DNA of 64,000 nt from Sphingobacteriales bacterium UTBCD1 (GTDB lineage Bacteria; Bacteroidota; Bacteroidia; Chitinophagales; Chitinophagaceae). Position numbers and translations under genes: made by a program. Each line of letters starts with the position of its first letter. Position 1 is the stretch's first letter. This document shows, in pieces, positions 39,755-49,443 of the stretch. The notes beneath the pieces are model-generated. The model searched no databases. It was not told where the DNA came from and saw nothing but the letters and a program-made list of their open reading frames with translations. The stretch spans positions 1 to 64,000 of the forward strand of contig MWTC01000021.1 in NCBI GenBank assembly GCA_002066995.1, read 5' to 3'.

Positions 39755-40480
39755 TCACTGATAGGTATAATAATTCTCAGAAATCAATAGTTCCTGGGGA
39801 TTTATTCCATTTTTTTTCCCAACTATAACAATTGTATACGCTCTTTCAGCTAAAAATCTTACAGTAGGTTCCTGATAAACCAATGTATCAACTCCCGGAT
39901 TTATTGCTGTAATGGTTATAACCTGTGTCGTAGAATCTTTTACAACAGGAGTGCTTACTGTTTTACTACCAATTGCACTAAAGACTTTTTGTCTGGGCAT
40001 AAGGGGTGTTTCAAAATATATATCATATTTTGAATTGGGGTCAGGGTTCATATTAGCTATTCTAAATCTTGTTTTATTATCACCCGGTGAACTCATATCG
40101 TCTTCAACAAAAACAGATTCAGGATTTGCCTGAGTGCCGGTATAAAAGAGTGTATAAGCTTTCTTATCTTCCATTGAAATGGGCACAGAATATATCAATG
40201 CACCATTTTCATCTTTAAATTTCGCGACTCTTTGTCCCGAAAACAATACCTGGTAATATGTTTGCTCTGCATAATATAAGTTGCCCCCATATAGCCTTAC
40301 TGTTGTATCTAATGAAAATGCAACTGGAATATCATCTGCATCCCAGGCACAAACTACATTGAGATTGGATGCCTTAAAATTTTCATAAGTAATTCCCGGT
40401 TTTTTACAACTGCTCAACCCAAACAATAGCAGGAAAGCAACAAATATTTTGTTCTCAACTGGTGATTTAAAAAAAAGCAT
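39755..40480 (-). CDS. DUF4397-like lipoprotein in PUL 2
   Basis: 241 aa. The leader ends in FGLSSC (Cys near 25), so it is a lipoprotein. The body is all-beta and resembles DUF4397-type proteins that follow SusC/SusD genes (FRIANMNPDPNSKYDIYFETPLM, then FLAERAYTIVIVGKKNG). No catalytic residues were recognised; a surface glycan-binding accessory role is inferred from its place 73 nt behind SusD. Confidence 0.6.
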   Translation of the reverse strand: MLFFKSPVENKIFVAFLLLFGLSSCKKPGITYENFKASNLNVVCAWDADDIPVAFSLDTTVRLYGGNLYYAEQTYYQVLFSGQRVAKFKDENGALIYSVPISMEDKKAYTLFYTGTQANPESVFVEDDMSSPGDNKTRFRIANMNPDPNSKYDIYFETPLMPRQKVFSAIGSKTVSTPVVKDSTTQVITITAINPGVDTLVYQEPTVRFLAERAYTIVIVGKKNGINPQELLISENYYTYQ

Positions 40481-40553
40481 ATTTTTTGATTTTAGAATTT
40501 ATAATATTTAATCCAGAATCAAGAGCAAGTATATAATTTATTGGGTCTCATTT

Positions 40554-42068
40554 TTACCAACCTTTATTTTGATACCAACCGTTCGCATCCACATCACGTA
40601 GTGGCACCGGCCATAATAGCCATTTTTCATCAACACCAGCTCCGTTTGAATTGCGCCATGCTGATTGAAGTTTATTAGCATCTATTTTTTCTTTCCAATT
40701 ACCCCAACGTTGCAAATCAAAATAGCGTATTCCTTCCCCAAGCAATTCTAAAGCTCTTTCTTCCATGATAGCATTTCTAAACTGATCTTTTGTCAAACCG
40801 TTCAGCGGTGTTAAGCCTGCTCTTGCACGTATCTCATTTAACTGTGAGTAGGCTTCTGAGGTAGGGCCTGCAACTTCATTAGCAGCCTCCGCAAACAACA
40901 ATTTTATTTCTCCTAATCTCAATATATTCCAATTATATAAATAATTATCCCAGTAAAACCGATGACTGTCATCACCTTCCGGCCATTTTGGATATACTGT
41001 AAGTATATTCCTGTTTGAATCTGATTGAGGCACTCTAACCCAGGAGTTGTCAAGAACCATATAATCTGAAATATTCCAGGCTTTTCTTTTATCATTAGGA
41101 TTAATTCTTCTCAGCCACTCAATATTAATTTTATCTACCCAGTTTTTTCCACCTCCTATAGGACCGGGTGATCCATAAGCCTCAGGGCCGGTAGCATAAG
41201 GAAAATTGCATGGGGAATTGGTTGAATATTGTATATCAAGTATTACTTCATTACAAGAAATATCCATAGCGGATTTCTTAAAAATATCAGTATAATCACT
41301 TTCTAAAGTGTATGTACCTGACTCAATCACTTCTTTTGCTTTATCTCTCGCCAAAGCCCACATGGTTTGGTCCCCTGCTACTTTTGTTCCGGTCTTAGAA
41401 TCTCTGTGAAAACCTGCCCTTGTTATATAAACCTGAGCCAGCAAAGCTTTTACAGAACCATTCTTAAACTTTCCATCATTTACTGCATCAGGAAGTTTAT
41501 CTTCAGCAAATTTCAGATCACTAATTATTTGTTTGTACACATCTTCAACTGAACTACGGGGATTATTAATAGTACCTGATGTTGTAGGTGTAATAACTAA
41601 TGGCAAGTCTCCATACCACCGTACCAAATAAAAGTAGAATAATGCTCTCAAAGCTTTAGCTTCGGCTATCTTGGTTGTAGCCCAAGTTTCTCCATTAATT
41701 TTTTCAAGGCTGGAAATAAGATTATTGCATGAATTAATTCCCGTAAACATCGTTTTCCACATTGCCTCAGAAAAAGCCTGAGCATAACTGGTATTACGAT
41801 AATTGCTCGTAAATCCATCATGTACTAAATCATTTAATTCACAAGTATATATCGCTCCATAACCTTGAAACGTATTATTAATTGAGCCGGAAAATTCAGT
41901 GCCGGCCAAACTTTGATAGGCCCCATTCAATGCCACATCTGCATCACTAGCCGATGCAGGAAAATTACCAGGAGTTAGAAAATCAAAAGGTTCCTCTTCC
42001 AAAAATTTTTTACAACTAATAGTGCCCATTATTGTCAGTGCTATCAGGCTAATCAATATTTTCTTCAT
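40554..42068 (-). CDS. RagB/SusD family outer-membrane lipoprotein (PUL 2)
   Basis: 504 aa. The leader ends in MGTISC (Cys19), a lipobox. SusD hallmarks: KIAEAKALRALFYFYLVRWYGDLPLVI, SSVEDVYKQIISDLKFAEDKLPDA, SVKALLAQVYITRAG, and the C-terminal AIMEERALELLGEGIRYFDLQRWGNW with LLWPVPLRDVDANGWYQNKGW. It starts 38 nt after the paired SusC gene. Binds glycan at the cell surface; specificity unknown. Confidence 0.93.
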   Translation of the reverse strand: MKKILISLIALTIMGTISCKKFLEEEPFDFLTPGNFPASASDADVALNGAYQSLAGTEFSGSINNTFQGYGAIYTCELNDLVHDGFTSNYRNTSYAQAFSEAMWKTMFTGINSCNNLISSLEKINGETWATTKIAEAKALRALFYFYLVRWYGDLPLVITPTTSGTINNPRSSVEDVYKQIISDLKFAEDKLPDAVNDGKFKNGSVKALLAQVYITRAGFHRDSKTGTKVAGDQTMWALARDKAKEVIESGTYTLESDYTDIFKKSAMDISCNEVILDIQYSTNSPCNFPYATGPEAYGSPGPIGGGKNWVDKINIEWLRRINPNDKRKAWNISDYMVLDNSWVRVPQSDSNRNILTVYPKWPEGDDSHRFYWDNYLYNWNILRLGEIKLLFAEAANEVAGPTSEAYSQLNEIRARAGLTPLNGLTKDQFRNAIMEERALELLGEGIRYFDLQRWGNWKEKIDANKLQSAWRNSNGAGVDEKWLLWPVPLRDVDANGWYQNKGW

Positions 42069-42106
42069 ATAATTATTTTAAAATATTTTATTAAAAAACT
42101 ACACAA

Positions 42107-45100
42107 TTAAAAAGAAACATTTATTCCGAATGTGAACATTCTGCTTCTTGGATAAGCGCCATAATCCATACCAGGGGTTATAATAGAATTTTCAAAATTT
42201 ACTTCAGGGTCGTATCCGGTATAATGGGTAAATGTCAACAGGTTTTGAGAACTGACATATACTCTTAGCCTGCTAAAGGGGAGTCTTTTCCCTTTTATCG
42301 TTGAAATATTATACCCTAATTGAACGTTTTTCAATCGCAAATAAGAACCATCTTCTACTGAATAAGAAGTAGTGTAATCATATTCAGTGTCGTAACTGCT
42401 ATTCCAAAGCTGTGCATTTATCTGTGGATTAAGTTGTGTCCAATGATTATACATCGAGACCGGACCTCCCTGAAAACCTCCGGGTCGTTCATAAATATTT
42501 TTAATAGTATTAAATATCTTATTTCCATAAGAAAACGTGAATAAGAAACTAAGTTCAAACGGGCCGTATCGGAACTCATTATTAAATCCTCCAAAAAAGT
42601 CAGGGTTACCATTACCAAGAATTGTCCTGTCATCACTGTCAACAACACCATCTCCGTTTACATCTTTATACTTTCTGGTTCCCGATCTGATTGGAGTCAT
42701 GTCGTGAGGCAAAACCTGGGTATAAAGCTCCTCATCGGTGTTAATATAGCCATCAAATACCCATCCATAAAAATTACCTAAAGGTTCACCCACTTTCACA
42801 ATCCAACCACCATATCTTTTGTACCCCTGTATTTGAAATGATTCCTGGTTATCACTTAACGCCAGCACTTTTCCTCTATTAAAAGCAATATTGAAGTTGC
42901 TGTTCCATGTAAATTTCTTTGATTTAACATTAATGGTATTAAGGTTTATCTCCATGCCTTTTACCTGAATGTCACCCACATTTCTATAAACTTCAGAATA
43001 CCCTGAATAATAGGGAATAGGTGCGGCCAGTAAAAGATCTTTCGATTTCTTTTTATAAGCATCTACTGTCAATAGAAGTCTATCATCAAATAATCCAAGA
43101 TCAAGGCCTATATTGGTCTGAATATTCGTTTCCCATTTCAAATCACCTACACCAAAACTTATAGGTGCTAATCCCAAAGGATAACTTGTTTGATTTATTA
43201 CAAGAGGCCTTGAAAAATTTGAATACCGGGTCAAGGAAGAATAAGAGGGAACACTTTCATTTCCGACCATCCCCCAACTTACCCTTAGCTTTAATGAAGA
43301 TATTTGCTTTATATTATTCATAAAGTTTTCTTCTTTGATTTTCCAGGCTGCCTGCGTTGAAGGGAAATAACCCCATCGGTGATTGGGAAATTTAGAGCTG
43401 CCATCTGCTCTCATTATTACTGTAAGTAAATATTTACTTAAATAATTATAACGTAATATGCCTAAATAACTTGCTAATGAATACTTCGATTTTCCTGAGC
43501 TTGGATAGTCTGCAATTGTCCCAAATCCTAAATTATTATATCCCAAAACATCAATGGGGAACTGGTGTGACCCAAAGCCGTAGCTTCTGCTGGTACCACT
43601 TTCAAGAGTAAATCCTGTCGTAAAATCAACGGTATGCTTATCAGCAAAAGTTTTATTATAATTTACAGTATTTTCGCTTAGCCAGCTAAAGTCTTTTCCA
43701 ATACTTATAGAACCTTCTCCATTTCGCAATTGGCCGTTACCTGAAGTGGAAGGATAATAGGTGCTGTATTGATTAGAATTACTATGAACACCACCCGCTA
43801 ACCGTAAAGTAAGATTCTTTATCAAATTGAAATTAAATGCAGTATTAATACTCCCGTCAAATTCTTCATAAAACCGCTTATCAACTGTCAATGCTTCTAC
43901 CGGGTCCGTTCCATAAATACCACCCCGCCGTAAATTTCGATCCAGAAATTCCGATAATCTTGTTACTCCATAACCTAAAAACGGTGAAGCTTTAATTACC
44001 GAATACATTACCTGGCTGCTTCCGCTCAAACTTGGTCCGGTTTTATCTCTTTGAGTTAAATAGATAACTGTTTCATTTGATACTATCTTATTCAATCTTG
44101 AATTTACATTCAAATCAACAGTATAGCGATGATAATCGTTGTTAATGGCTACACCTTGTTGTTTATCATAACCAAAGGAAGCAACTACCTTTACGCTTTC
44201 TGTGCCCCCCGAAAGAGAAACGTTGTGGGATTGATTCACCCCTGTCCTGAAAGTGGATTTATACCAATCAACGGAGCTGGAATCTTTAAAAGTTCGCCAA
44301 TTCTTAAAAATACTTGTATCACCAAATGTGCCATCCATCTGCAATTGATGTTGCAATTCTGCATACTGTCCTACATTCAGCAATTTAATTGGTCTGGCAA
44401 TTTTTGAAGTACTGACATAGGCATTATATTCAATTGTAAACCTTCCTGCCTTTCCGGATTTTGTTGTAATAATAATAACGCCATTTGCACCTCTTGATCC
44501 ATATGCAGCAGCTGAAGCATCTTTCAAAATATCAATTGTTTCAATATCGTTAGGATTAATGTTGAAATTGGAGCCTCCCAATTGTGGAAATCCATTAACT
44601 ACATAAAGTGGTTCATTACTGGCAGATATTGATGATCCTGCCCTAATAGTAATACTAACAGGCGCTCCAGGATCTCCTTCAGACGATGTTACCAGAACAC
44701 CAGCAGCACGACCTTGCAAAGCTGTATTTAACGATAACTCAGTGCTTTTAACTACATCACTAGGCTTAACACTGGAGATAGCACTCGTAAGATTTTTTCT
44801 TTGAACCTTACCATATCCCACAACCACCACCTCATCATTGATTTTACCTGAGAGGTTCAAAATAAGCTTTCCCAGATTCTGTTTGTTTACTACAACCTCA
44901 ATTGATGAATATCCTACAAAAGAAATAAGCAGAGTGGCATTCAATTCTGTATTAATTGTAAAATATCCATTAACATCTGTTTTTGTGCCGATGTCAGTTC
45001 CCTTTACAATAATTGAAGCTCCGGAAAGTGGCTCCCCCAAGTAATTTACTACCTGTCCCTTTATTTCAATAAATGAAATAGTTTCACGGGTCGTTACAGT

Positions 45101-45535
45101 TTCCGTAGTTACTTTTATTTCATTTTCATTATCAGTACTATTGCTAGCAAAAAAGTCAGAAGTTAGATTCCGTTCTGTAAAATATTCGTCAGGTACTGAC
45201 AGAAATATTGCATCCTCCATGTCCATTGAAAATATTCCATAACCTTTCAGAAAAGATTGACTGCAGAAATTAGAATACTTTATTTGCTTACCAGGCTCTG
45301 AAAATAAATTTCTAAAAGAGGCATGTTTCTCAGTAAGATTGACATTTGATGAACGTTCTTCAGCGCTTACTTTGAAATTAGCTCCGAATATCAGAATCGT
45401 ACAAAACTGAAATGTCAACAAGATTTTTTTTAACGATTTACTTGTTGCCGAATAGGAAATTAAACATGTTAAACTTTGCTTTTTGTTTTTTTGTTTCTGC
45501 AAAAAAGCAGTAGAACAATTTGCATAAATTTGCAT
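42107..45535 (-). CDS. SusC/RagA family TonB-dependent transporter with degenerate STN region (PUL 2)
   Basis: 1142 aa. The signal sequence is late (hydrophobic residues about 37-57), after an unusual polar N-terminus; no better Met was found downstream. Residues 63-140 (VNLTEKHASFRNLFSEPGKQIKYSNF, then a stretch ending RNLTSDFFASNS) look like an eroded STN domain, the part that talks to an anti-sigma factor. Then follow the carboxypeptidase-like domain (IEIKGQVVNYLGEPLSGASIIVKGT), the plug (LTSAISSVKPSDVVKSTELSLNTALQGRAAGV, DASAAAYGSRGANGVIIITTK) and a barrel ending in FTFGINVSF. No FecR-like gene is nearby. Confidence 0.9.
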   Translation of the reverse strand: MQIYANCSTAFLQKQKNKKQSLTCLISYSATSKSLKKILLTFQFCTILIFGANFKVSAEERSSNVNLTEKHASFRNLFSEPGKQIKYSNFCSQSFLKGYGIFSMDMEDAIFLSVPDEYFTERNLTSDFFASNSTDNENEIKVTTETVTTRETISFIEIKGQVVNYLGEPLSGASIIVKGTDIGTKTDVNGYFTINTELNATLLISFVGYSSIEVVVNKQNLGKLILNLSGKINDEVVVVGYGKVQRKNLTSAISSVKPSDVVKSTELSLNTALQGRAAGVLVTSSEGDPGAPVSITIRAGSSISASNEPLYVVNGFPQLGGSNFNINPNDIETIDILKDASAAAYGSRGANGVIIITTKSGKAGRFTIEYNAYVSTSKIARPIKLLNVGQYAELQHQLQMDGTFGDTSIFKNWRTFKDSSSVDWYKSTFRTGVNQSHNVSLSGGTESVKVVASFGYDKQQGVAINNDYHRYTVDLNVNSRLNKIVSNETVIYLTQRDKTGPSLSGSSQVMYSVIKASPFLGYGVTRLSEFLDRNLRRGGIYGTDPVEALTVDKRFYEEFDGSINTAFNFNLIKNLTLRLAGGVHSNSNQYSTYYPSTSGNGQLRNGEGSISIGKDFSWLSENTVNYNKTFADKHTVDFTTGFTLESGTSRSYGFGSHQFPIDVLGYNNLGFGTIADYPSSGKSKYSLASYLGILRYNYLSKYLLTVIMRADGSSKFPNHRWGYFPSTQAAWKIKEENFMNNIKQISSLKLRVSWGMVGNESVPSYSSLTRYSNFSRPLVINQTSYPLGLAPISFGVGDLKWETNIQTNIGLDLGLFDDRLLLTVDAYKKKSKDLLLAAPIPYYSGYSEVYRNVGDIQVKGMEINLNTINVKSKKFTWNSNFNIAFNRGKVLALSDNQESFQIQGYKRYGGWIVKVGEPLGNFYGWVFDGYINTDEELYTQVLPHDMTPIRSGTRKYKDVNGDGVVDSDDRTILGNGNPDFFGGFNNEFRYGPFELSFLFTFSYGNKIFNTIKNIYERPGGFQGGPVSMYNHWTQLNPQINAQLWNSSYDTEYDYTTSYSVEDGSYLRLKNVQLGYNISTIKGKRLPFSRLRVYVSSQNLLTFTHYTGYDPEVNFENSIITPGMDYGAYPRSRMFTFGINVSF

Positions 45536-45885
45536 AATTTAGCGTTGTTTTGGGTTTTACAATAAATAATCTAACCGATTGTTATGGATAACTCAAACTA
45601 CTCTCCGGGTTCCGTCTTCATCGGAATCCGGTTTTTGTTTCTCCTTTTTAATCTATTTCTATTTTATAAAGTCATATTCTACTTAAACTCTTGAAATACA
45701 TTTTCCGAATGGAAAAATTTCAATGTCACAGCCAAGAAATATGTTACAACTCTCATTATCGCCGGTTTATTGTTATCCTCAAAATCAACGTCTAATTCTC
45801 AAACAATTCATAAAAAACTATTACTAAAAATCTCATTGCTTATAAGTAAAAGAGCTAAACATCATCTATGTTTTTAATAATTTTA

Positions 45886-45911
45886 CGTGTACGTTAACGT
45901 AAGCAAATTAA
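45886..45911 (-). promoter_or_regulatory. -7-like box and operator copy 3 (SusC2 promoter)
   Basis: On the minus strand, TTAATTTG (45911-45904) is one base from TAnnTTTG. Four nt later comes the operator, CGTGTACGTTAACG on the plus strand (45886-45899), identical over 14 nt to copy 2. It lies 351 nt before the SusC2 start. Confidence 0.7.
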
Positions 45912-46177
45912 GAACTTTACTTAAATAAAAAAAATATTTTATCCCTCTTCGGCCAAATTCCTCACTTAATTAAGTAGAAGTGCGAAAACTTATTGTCAGG
46001 CCTTTTAAAATAAACACCTCCAACAGGTTGCCGAATGGAATGATTTAGAATAATTTGTAGAGTGATTGCGATACCCGGTATAATGCAGAAAAACTCTTTT
46101 GAACCCCTGATATTTCTCCGTTTATACCGGTTTCATTGTAATAAAAACTACGACCTAAAAATTTTTATCAGGAATGA

Positions 46178-46198
46178 TTAATTTCGTGTACGTACCTA
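46178..46198 (+). promoter_or_regulatory. -7-like box and operator copy 4 (amidase promoter)
   Basis: TTAATTTC (46178-46185) resembles the -7 box. It runs directly into CGTGTACGTACCTA (46185-46198), which has a perfect left half and centre and a weaker right half of the shared palindrome. It ends 60 nt before the amidase start. Confidence 0.65.
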
Positions 46199-46257
46199 AA
46201 TATTATGCAAAACCTGTTGCTAATTTGAAATCTGTGAAGAAATAACTCTTATTCAAT

Positions 46258-47880
46258 ATGAAATCCCAAATACGTAAGTACAGGAGAATTTTATACTTCT
46301 TTTTATTGCCAGTTATACTTGTATCCGTTTATTTTTTTATTCATCTAAATATAGGAAGTAAACCAGTTATTAAGTCTCAAAAGCTTGATTTGTTTTTGCC
46401 TCCTCCAAACCGGGTTCCGGTAAATAACAAGTTTATCTATAAATCCGCAGGGGAATTAGCAAACCTGGTTAAAAGCAGAAAAGCTACCTCAGTTGAAATA
46501 GTACAAGAATTTATCTCCAATATCAAGAACAACAATTACAAATACAATGCGATAGTATGGTTAAGAGAAAATGAAGCGCTTGATGAAGCAAAAAAAGCTG
46601 ATGAAGCTGTCGCCAAAGGTGGGGATTTACCACCGCTTCTTGGTGTACCGATAACAGTAAAAGAAGAGTTCTGGGTGAAAGGTTCACCAGTTACATTAAA
46701 CTCAAAAATGAATGATAAATTTATAGCTCCGGTTGATGGCCCCATTGTACAACAATTAAAAAAAGCAGGAGCCATTATTTTAGGTAAAACGAATCTCCCT
46801 ACTCTCCTTTTGGATTTTCAGGTTCAAGGTGAAGTTTACCCAGTGGGCAGTAATCCTTATGATACTACAAAAACACCAGGCGGAAGTACGGGAGGCGGAG
46901 CGTCAGCACTTGCAGCAGGGTTTACAAGTCTTGAATTCGGAAGTGATTTGGGTGGAAGCATTCGTGTGCCTGCCTCCTTCTGTGGGTTATATGGCTTGAA
47001 AACAACCTTTGGCACTATAAACGTAACAGAAGGCGATGGAACAGAGGCTGTATCAACACATAAAAGATTTGCGTTAAATACTGCTGGCCCTTTGGCAAGG
47101 ACTCCCGAAGATCTTGAAGTAGCATGGAATGTTTTAAAAGAGACCAGACCCGACAATAGATTCCAACAACCTGTTATTTGGAAACAGCCATCCGGTAGAA
47201 AAATTTCCAAATATAAAATTGCCTGGACAGATGACTGGAAAACTTCTTCCGGAACGATCAAAGTTGGAAGTGATGTAAAAGTAAAAATGAGTCGCCTTAT
47301 TGATTCTGTTAAAAAATATGGTGCAGGCATTAAAAAATATGCTCCGGACACCTATGAAGAAATGATGAATTCTTACCTTACCTGTCTTGCCTTAATTGCA
47401 GGTGAAGGCAAGTCACCGGAAATCAGACAAATGATAAATAAAGACATGCATATTTGGGATGATGACTCCGGCATTTTAAATCCCTTCTACACTACAATGA
47501 TGAACCAGAATGATTCAACCTGGATACAATGGCAGCAACAAAACAATAAGCTAAAAAGAAAGTGGGATTCATTTTTTTCCCACTTTGATTTCTTCATCTG
47601 CCCGATTACCTATGGGGCTGCATTTAATAAATGCCCCAAAGGATCTGCAATCACAATAGAAGGTATAACTGTATCTTATTTCAGATATTTTCCATACGCC
47701 ACTATACTTAATCCAATTGAATGTCCTGCTATAACTATCCCTTTAGGTTTGAACGATAAAGGATTACCCATTGCAATACAGGTTATAGGCCCGAAATTTT
47801 CTGAACCTGAGTTATTGCATTTCGCAAAATTATTGAAGCCGTTGGTACCAGGCTTCTTAAAACCTGACCTTTTACATTAA
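46258..47880 (+). CDS. Amidase signature family enzyme, membrane-anchored
   Basis: 540 aa. An N-terminal transmembrane segment (about residues 11-28) suggests periplasmic placement with a membrane anchor. The Ser-cisSer-Lys triad is visible: Lys in PITVKEEF near 132, cis-Ser in GGSTGGGASAL near 207 and nucleophile Ser in DLGGSIRVP near 232. GGST in place of the usual GGSS is a mild change. The family hydrolyses carboxamides and sometimes esters. It is divergent from SusC2 and has its own operator copy, so it belongs to the same regulon. The substrate is probably an amide made available by the neighbouring genes (inference). Confidence 0.88.
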   Translation: MKSQIRKYRRILYFFLLPVILVSVYFFIHLNIGSKPVIKSQKLDLFLPPPNRVPVNNKFIYKSAGELANLVKSRKATSVEIVQEFISNIKNNNYKYNAIVWLRENEALDEAKKADEAVAKGGDLPPLLGVPITVKEEFWVKGSPVTLNSKMNDKFIAPVDGPIVQQLKKAGAIILGKTNLPTLLLDFQVQGEVYPVGSNPYDTTKTPGGSTGGGASALAAGFTSLEFGSDLGGSIRVPASFCGLYGLKTTFGTINVTEGDGTEAVSTHKRFALNTAGPLARTPEDLEVAWNVLKETRPDNRFQQPVIWKQPSGRKISKYKIAWTDDWKTSSGTIKVGSDVKVKMSRLIDSVKKYGAGIKKYAPDTYEEMMNSYLTCLALIAGEGKSPEIRQMINKDMHIWDDDSGILNPFYTTMMNQNDSTWIQWQQQNNKLKRKWDSFFSHFDFFICPITYGAAFNKCPKGSAITIEGITVSYFRYFPYATILNPIECPAITIPLGLNDKGLPIAIQVIGPKFSEPELLHFAKLLKPLVPGFLKPDLLH

Positions 47881-48065
47881 TTGTAAAATTAAATTTATTA
47901 TCTACAGGAAGAAGATCAAGTAATTAACTTGAGAATATCTTACTTCGTATTTAAAATATGGTATTATCCTGATTTTTTTAAAAATCCAATTGGATTCAAT
48001 ACAGAATTGAGCTTTTAAGAAGCATAGTGAAAACAGTTTTATAAAGCTTTTTATAAATGATACAG

Positions 48066-49298
48066 CTAAAAGAATAGATCTCTAGCATTGAAAATTGCCA
48101 GAAATATTATCAGAGCCAGCCCCACAGTCCCCATAATTTTCTGAATCAGGTTATTTTTTAGCGATCCCATTACTTTTTCATCATTGGCAATTGTGAAAAG
48201 AGCAATGCCAACAATTGGTACTATAAAAATGGTAACACTTTGGGCTAATACAATCAGGTTCAGCGGAAGTTTTCCAAAAATAATTGCAATACTTGCACCA
48301 ATAATCATAACCAGTGCAATCAATCCTTTAATTACTTTATTATTCAGTTGGTATCCGTAACCCAATGAATCACCCAGCAAAGTACCCCCAATTGCAGCAT
48401 TTCCAACAAGTGAAGAAAACGAAGCGCCAAAAAGTCCGGCAAGAAATAATACTGTTGATAATTCTCCAAATAATGGTTCTAAAGCTTTAGCCATATCCAA
48501 TGCACTGTTTACCGGCAGGTTTCTTGAATGCAGAACACTACCGGCACAGATCATAACAATAATTACCAACAAGCCAAGAATTACAATACCTGTAACACTC
48601 TCATTTGGCTTAACGGTTGCTCCCTGGCTGTGTTTTCTTCTCTCCTGCATAAGATAGCATTGATAAAAGGCTGCAATGAGAGAAAAACAGGAAGCAATGA
48701 ATGCAATAATTAGCCCTGCTGATCCCGCAGGAATAGAAGGTTTCAAGCCATCAGTGACAGTAGAAAGATCGGGGTTAATTTTAATTAATGTTAGTAAAAA
48801 TGCAATCAGCATTAAAGCAACAAGGACAAACATCAATTTTTCAAGAATTTTGTATAGGTCTTTGAAAAAGAGAAGACCCAATCCCAGTATATTAAACAGA
48901 ACGATCCAAAATTTCACATTGATATTTGTAGGTTCTGACAATGCAATCCCCACGCCTATTGAATTTCCGGACTGAAAAGAAGTAGCTACAAAAAATATTC
49001 CTATTCCCACAATTATAGAAACCGGCTTACCCCACTTGTGACGAATTGTTTGTAATAATGATTGGCTGGTTGCCAAACCAATTCTGCCGGCCATAGACGT
49101 AAAGAGTATCAGAAAATAAATGGCCACTACTACAAGCCATATCATAGCATATCCGTAGTTAGCCCCTAATTTTGAAGTTATAGTCATTTTGCTTGGGCCA
49201 AAAATAATAGCTGCTGTGATAATACCCGGTCCTAACGACTTTATCCATTGTTTCAGACCCGGATATTTTCCTATTCTTTTTTTAATCCCCTGATACAT
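48066..49298 (-). CDS. Nramp-family transporter with altered metal-binding motifs
   Basis: 410 aa, eleven or so transmembrane helices. The Nramp start is recognisable: LGPGIITAAIIFGPSKMTITSKLGANYGYAMIWLVV. The TM1 metal motif DPGN is replaced by GPSK near residues 31-34, and the TM6 MPHN motif is missing (SLIAAFYQCYLMQERRK near 205-220). Classical Nramps bind Mn/Fe with the Asp, Asn and Met of these motifs, so this is a divergent member that may carry another ion or solute. It is the last gene of the 12-gene minus-strand run, 145 nt after its neighbour. Confidence 0.82.
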   Translation of the reverse strand: MYQGIKKRIGKYPGLKQWIKSLGPGIITAAIIFGPSKMTITSKLGANYGYAMIWLVVVAIYFLILFTSMAGRIGLATSQSLLQTIRHKWGKPVSIIVGIGIFFVATSFQSGNSIGVGIALSEPTNINVKFWIVLFNILGLGLLFFKDLYKILEKLMFVLVALMLIAFLLTLIKINPDLSTVTDGLKPSIPAGSAGLIIAFIASCFSLIAAFYQCYLMQERRKHSQGATVKPNESVTGIVILGLLVIIVMICAGSVLHSRNLPVNSALDMAKALEPLFGELSTVLFLAGLFGASFSSLVGNAAIGGTLLGDSLGYGYQLNNKVIKGLIALVMIIGASIAIIFGKLPLNLIVLAQSVTIFIVPIVGIALFTIANDEKVMGSLKNNLIQKIMGTVGLALIIFLAIFNARDLFF

Positions 49299-49443
49299 TT
49301 TTTGTTTTACTAATTTTTTAGTGACTGATTAAATACCGGCTTTTTGTTTTTATAAAAATTCTTTTATGTTCATTCAGTAAGAATATTGCAGGTGGTCATA
49401 AATAACAGATATTTGTATTGTATCCTTACCTTCATTACATCTG

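Larger units (their letters stand above)
45536..46257. other. 722-nt divergent control region between SusC2 and the amidase
   Basis: Contains operator copies 3 and 4, whose starts are 299 nt apart, one for each divergent gene. No coding sequence was recognised. The SusC2 leader is about 350 nt if transcription starts at the -7-like box. Confidence 0.55.
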
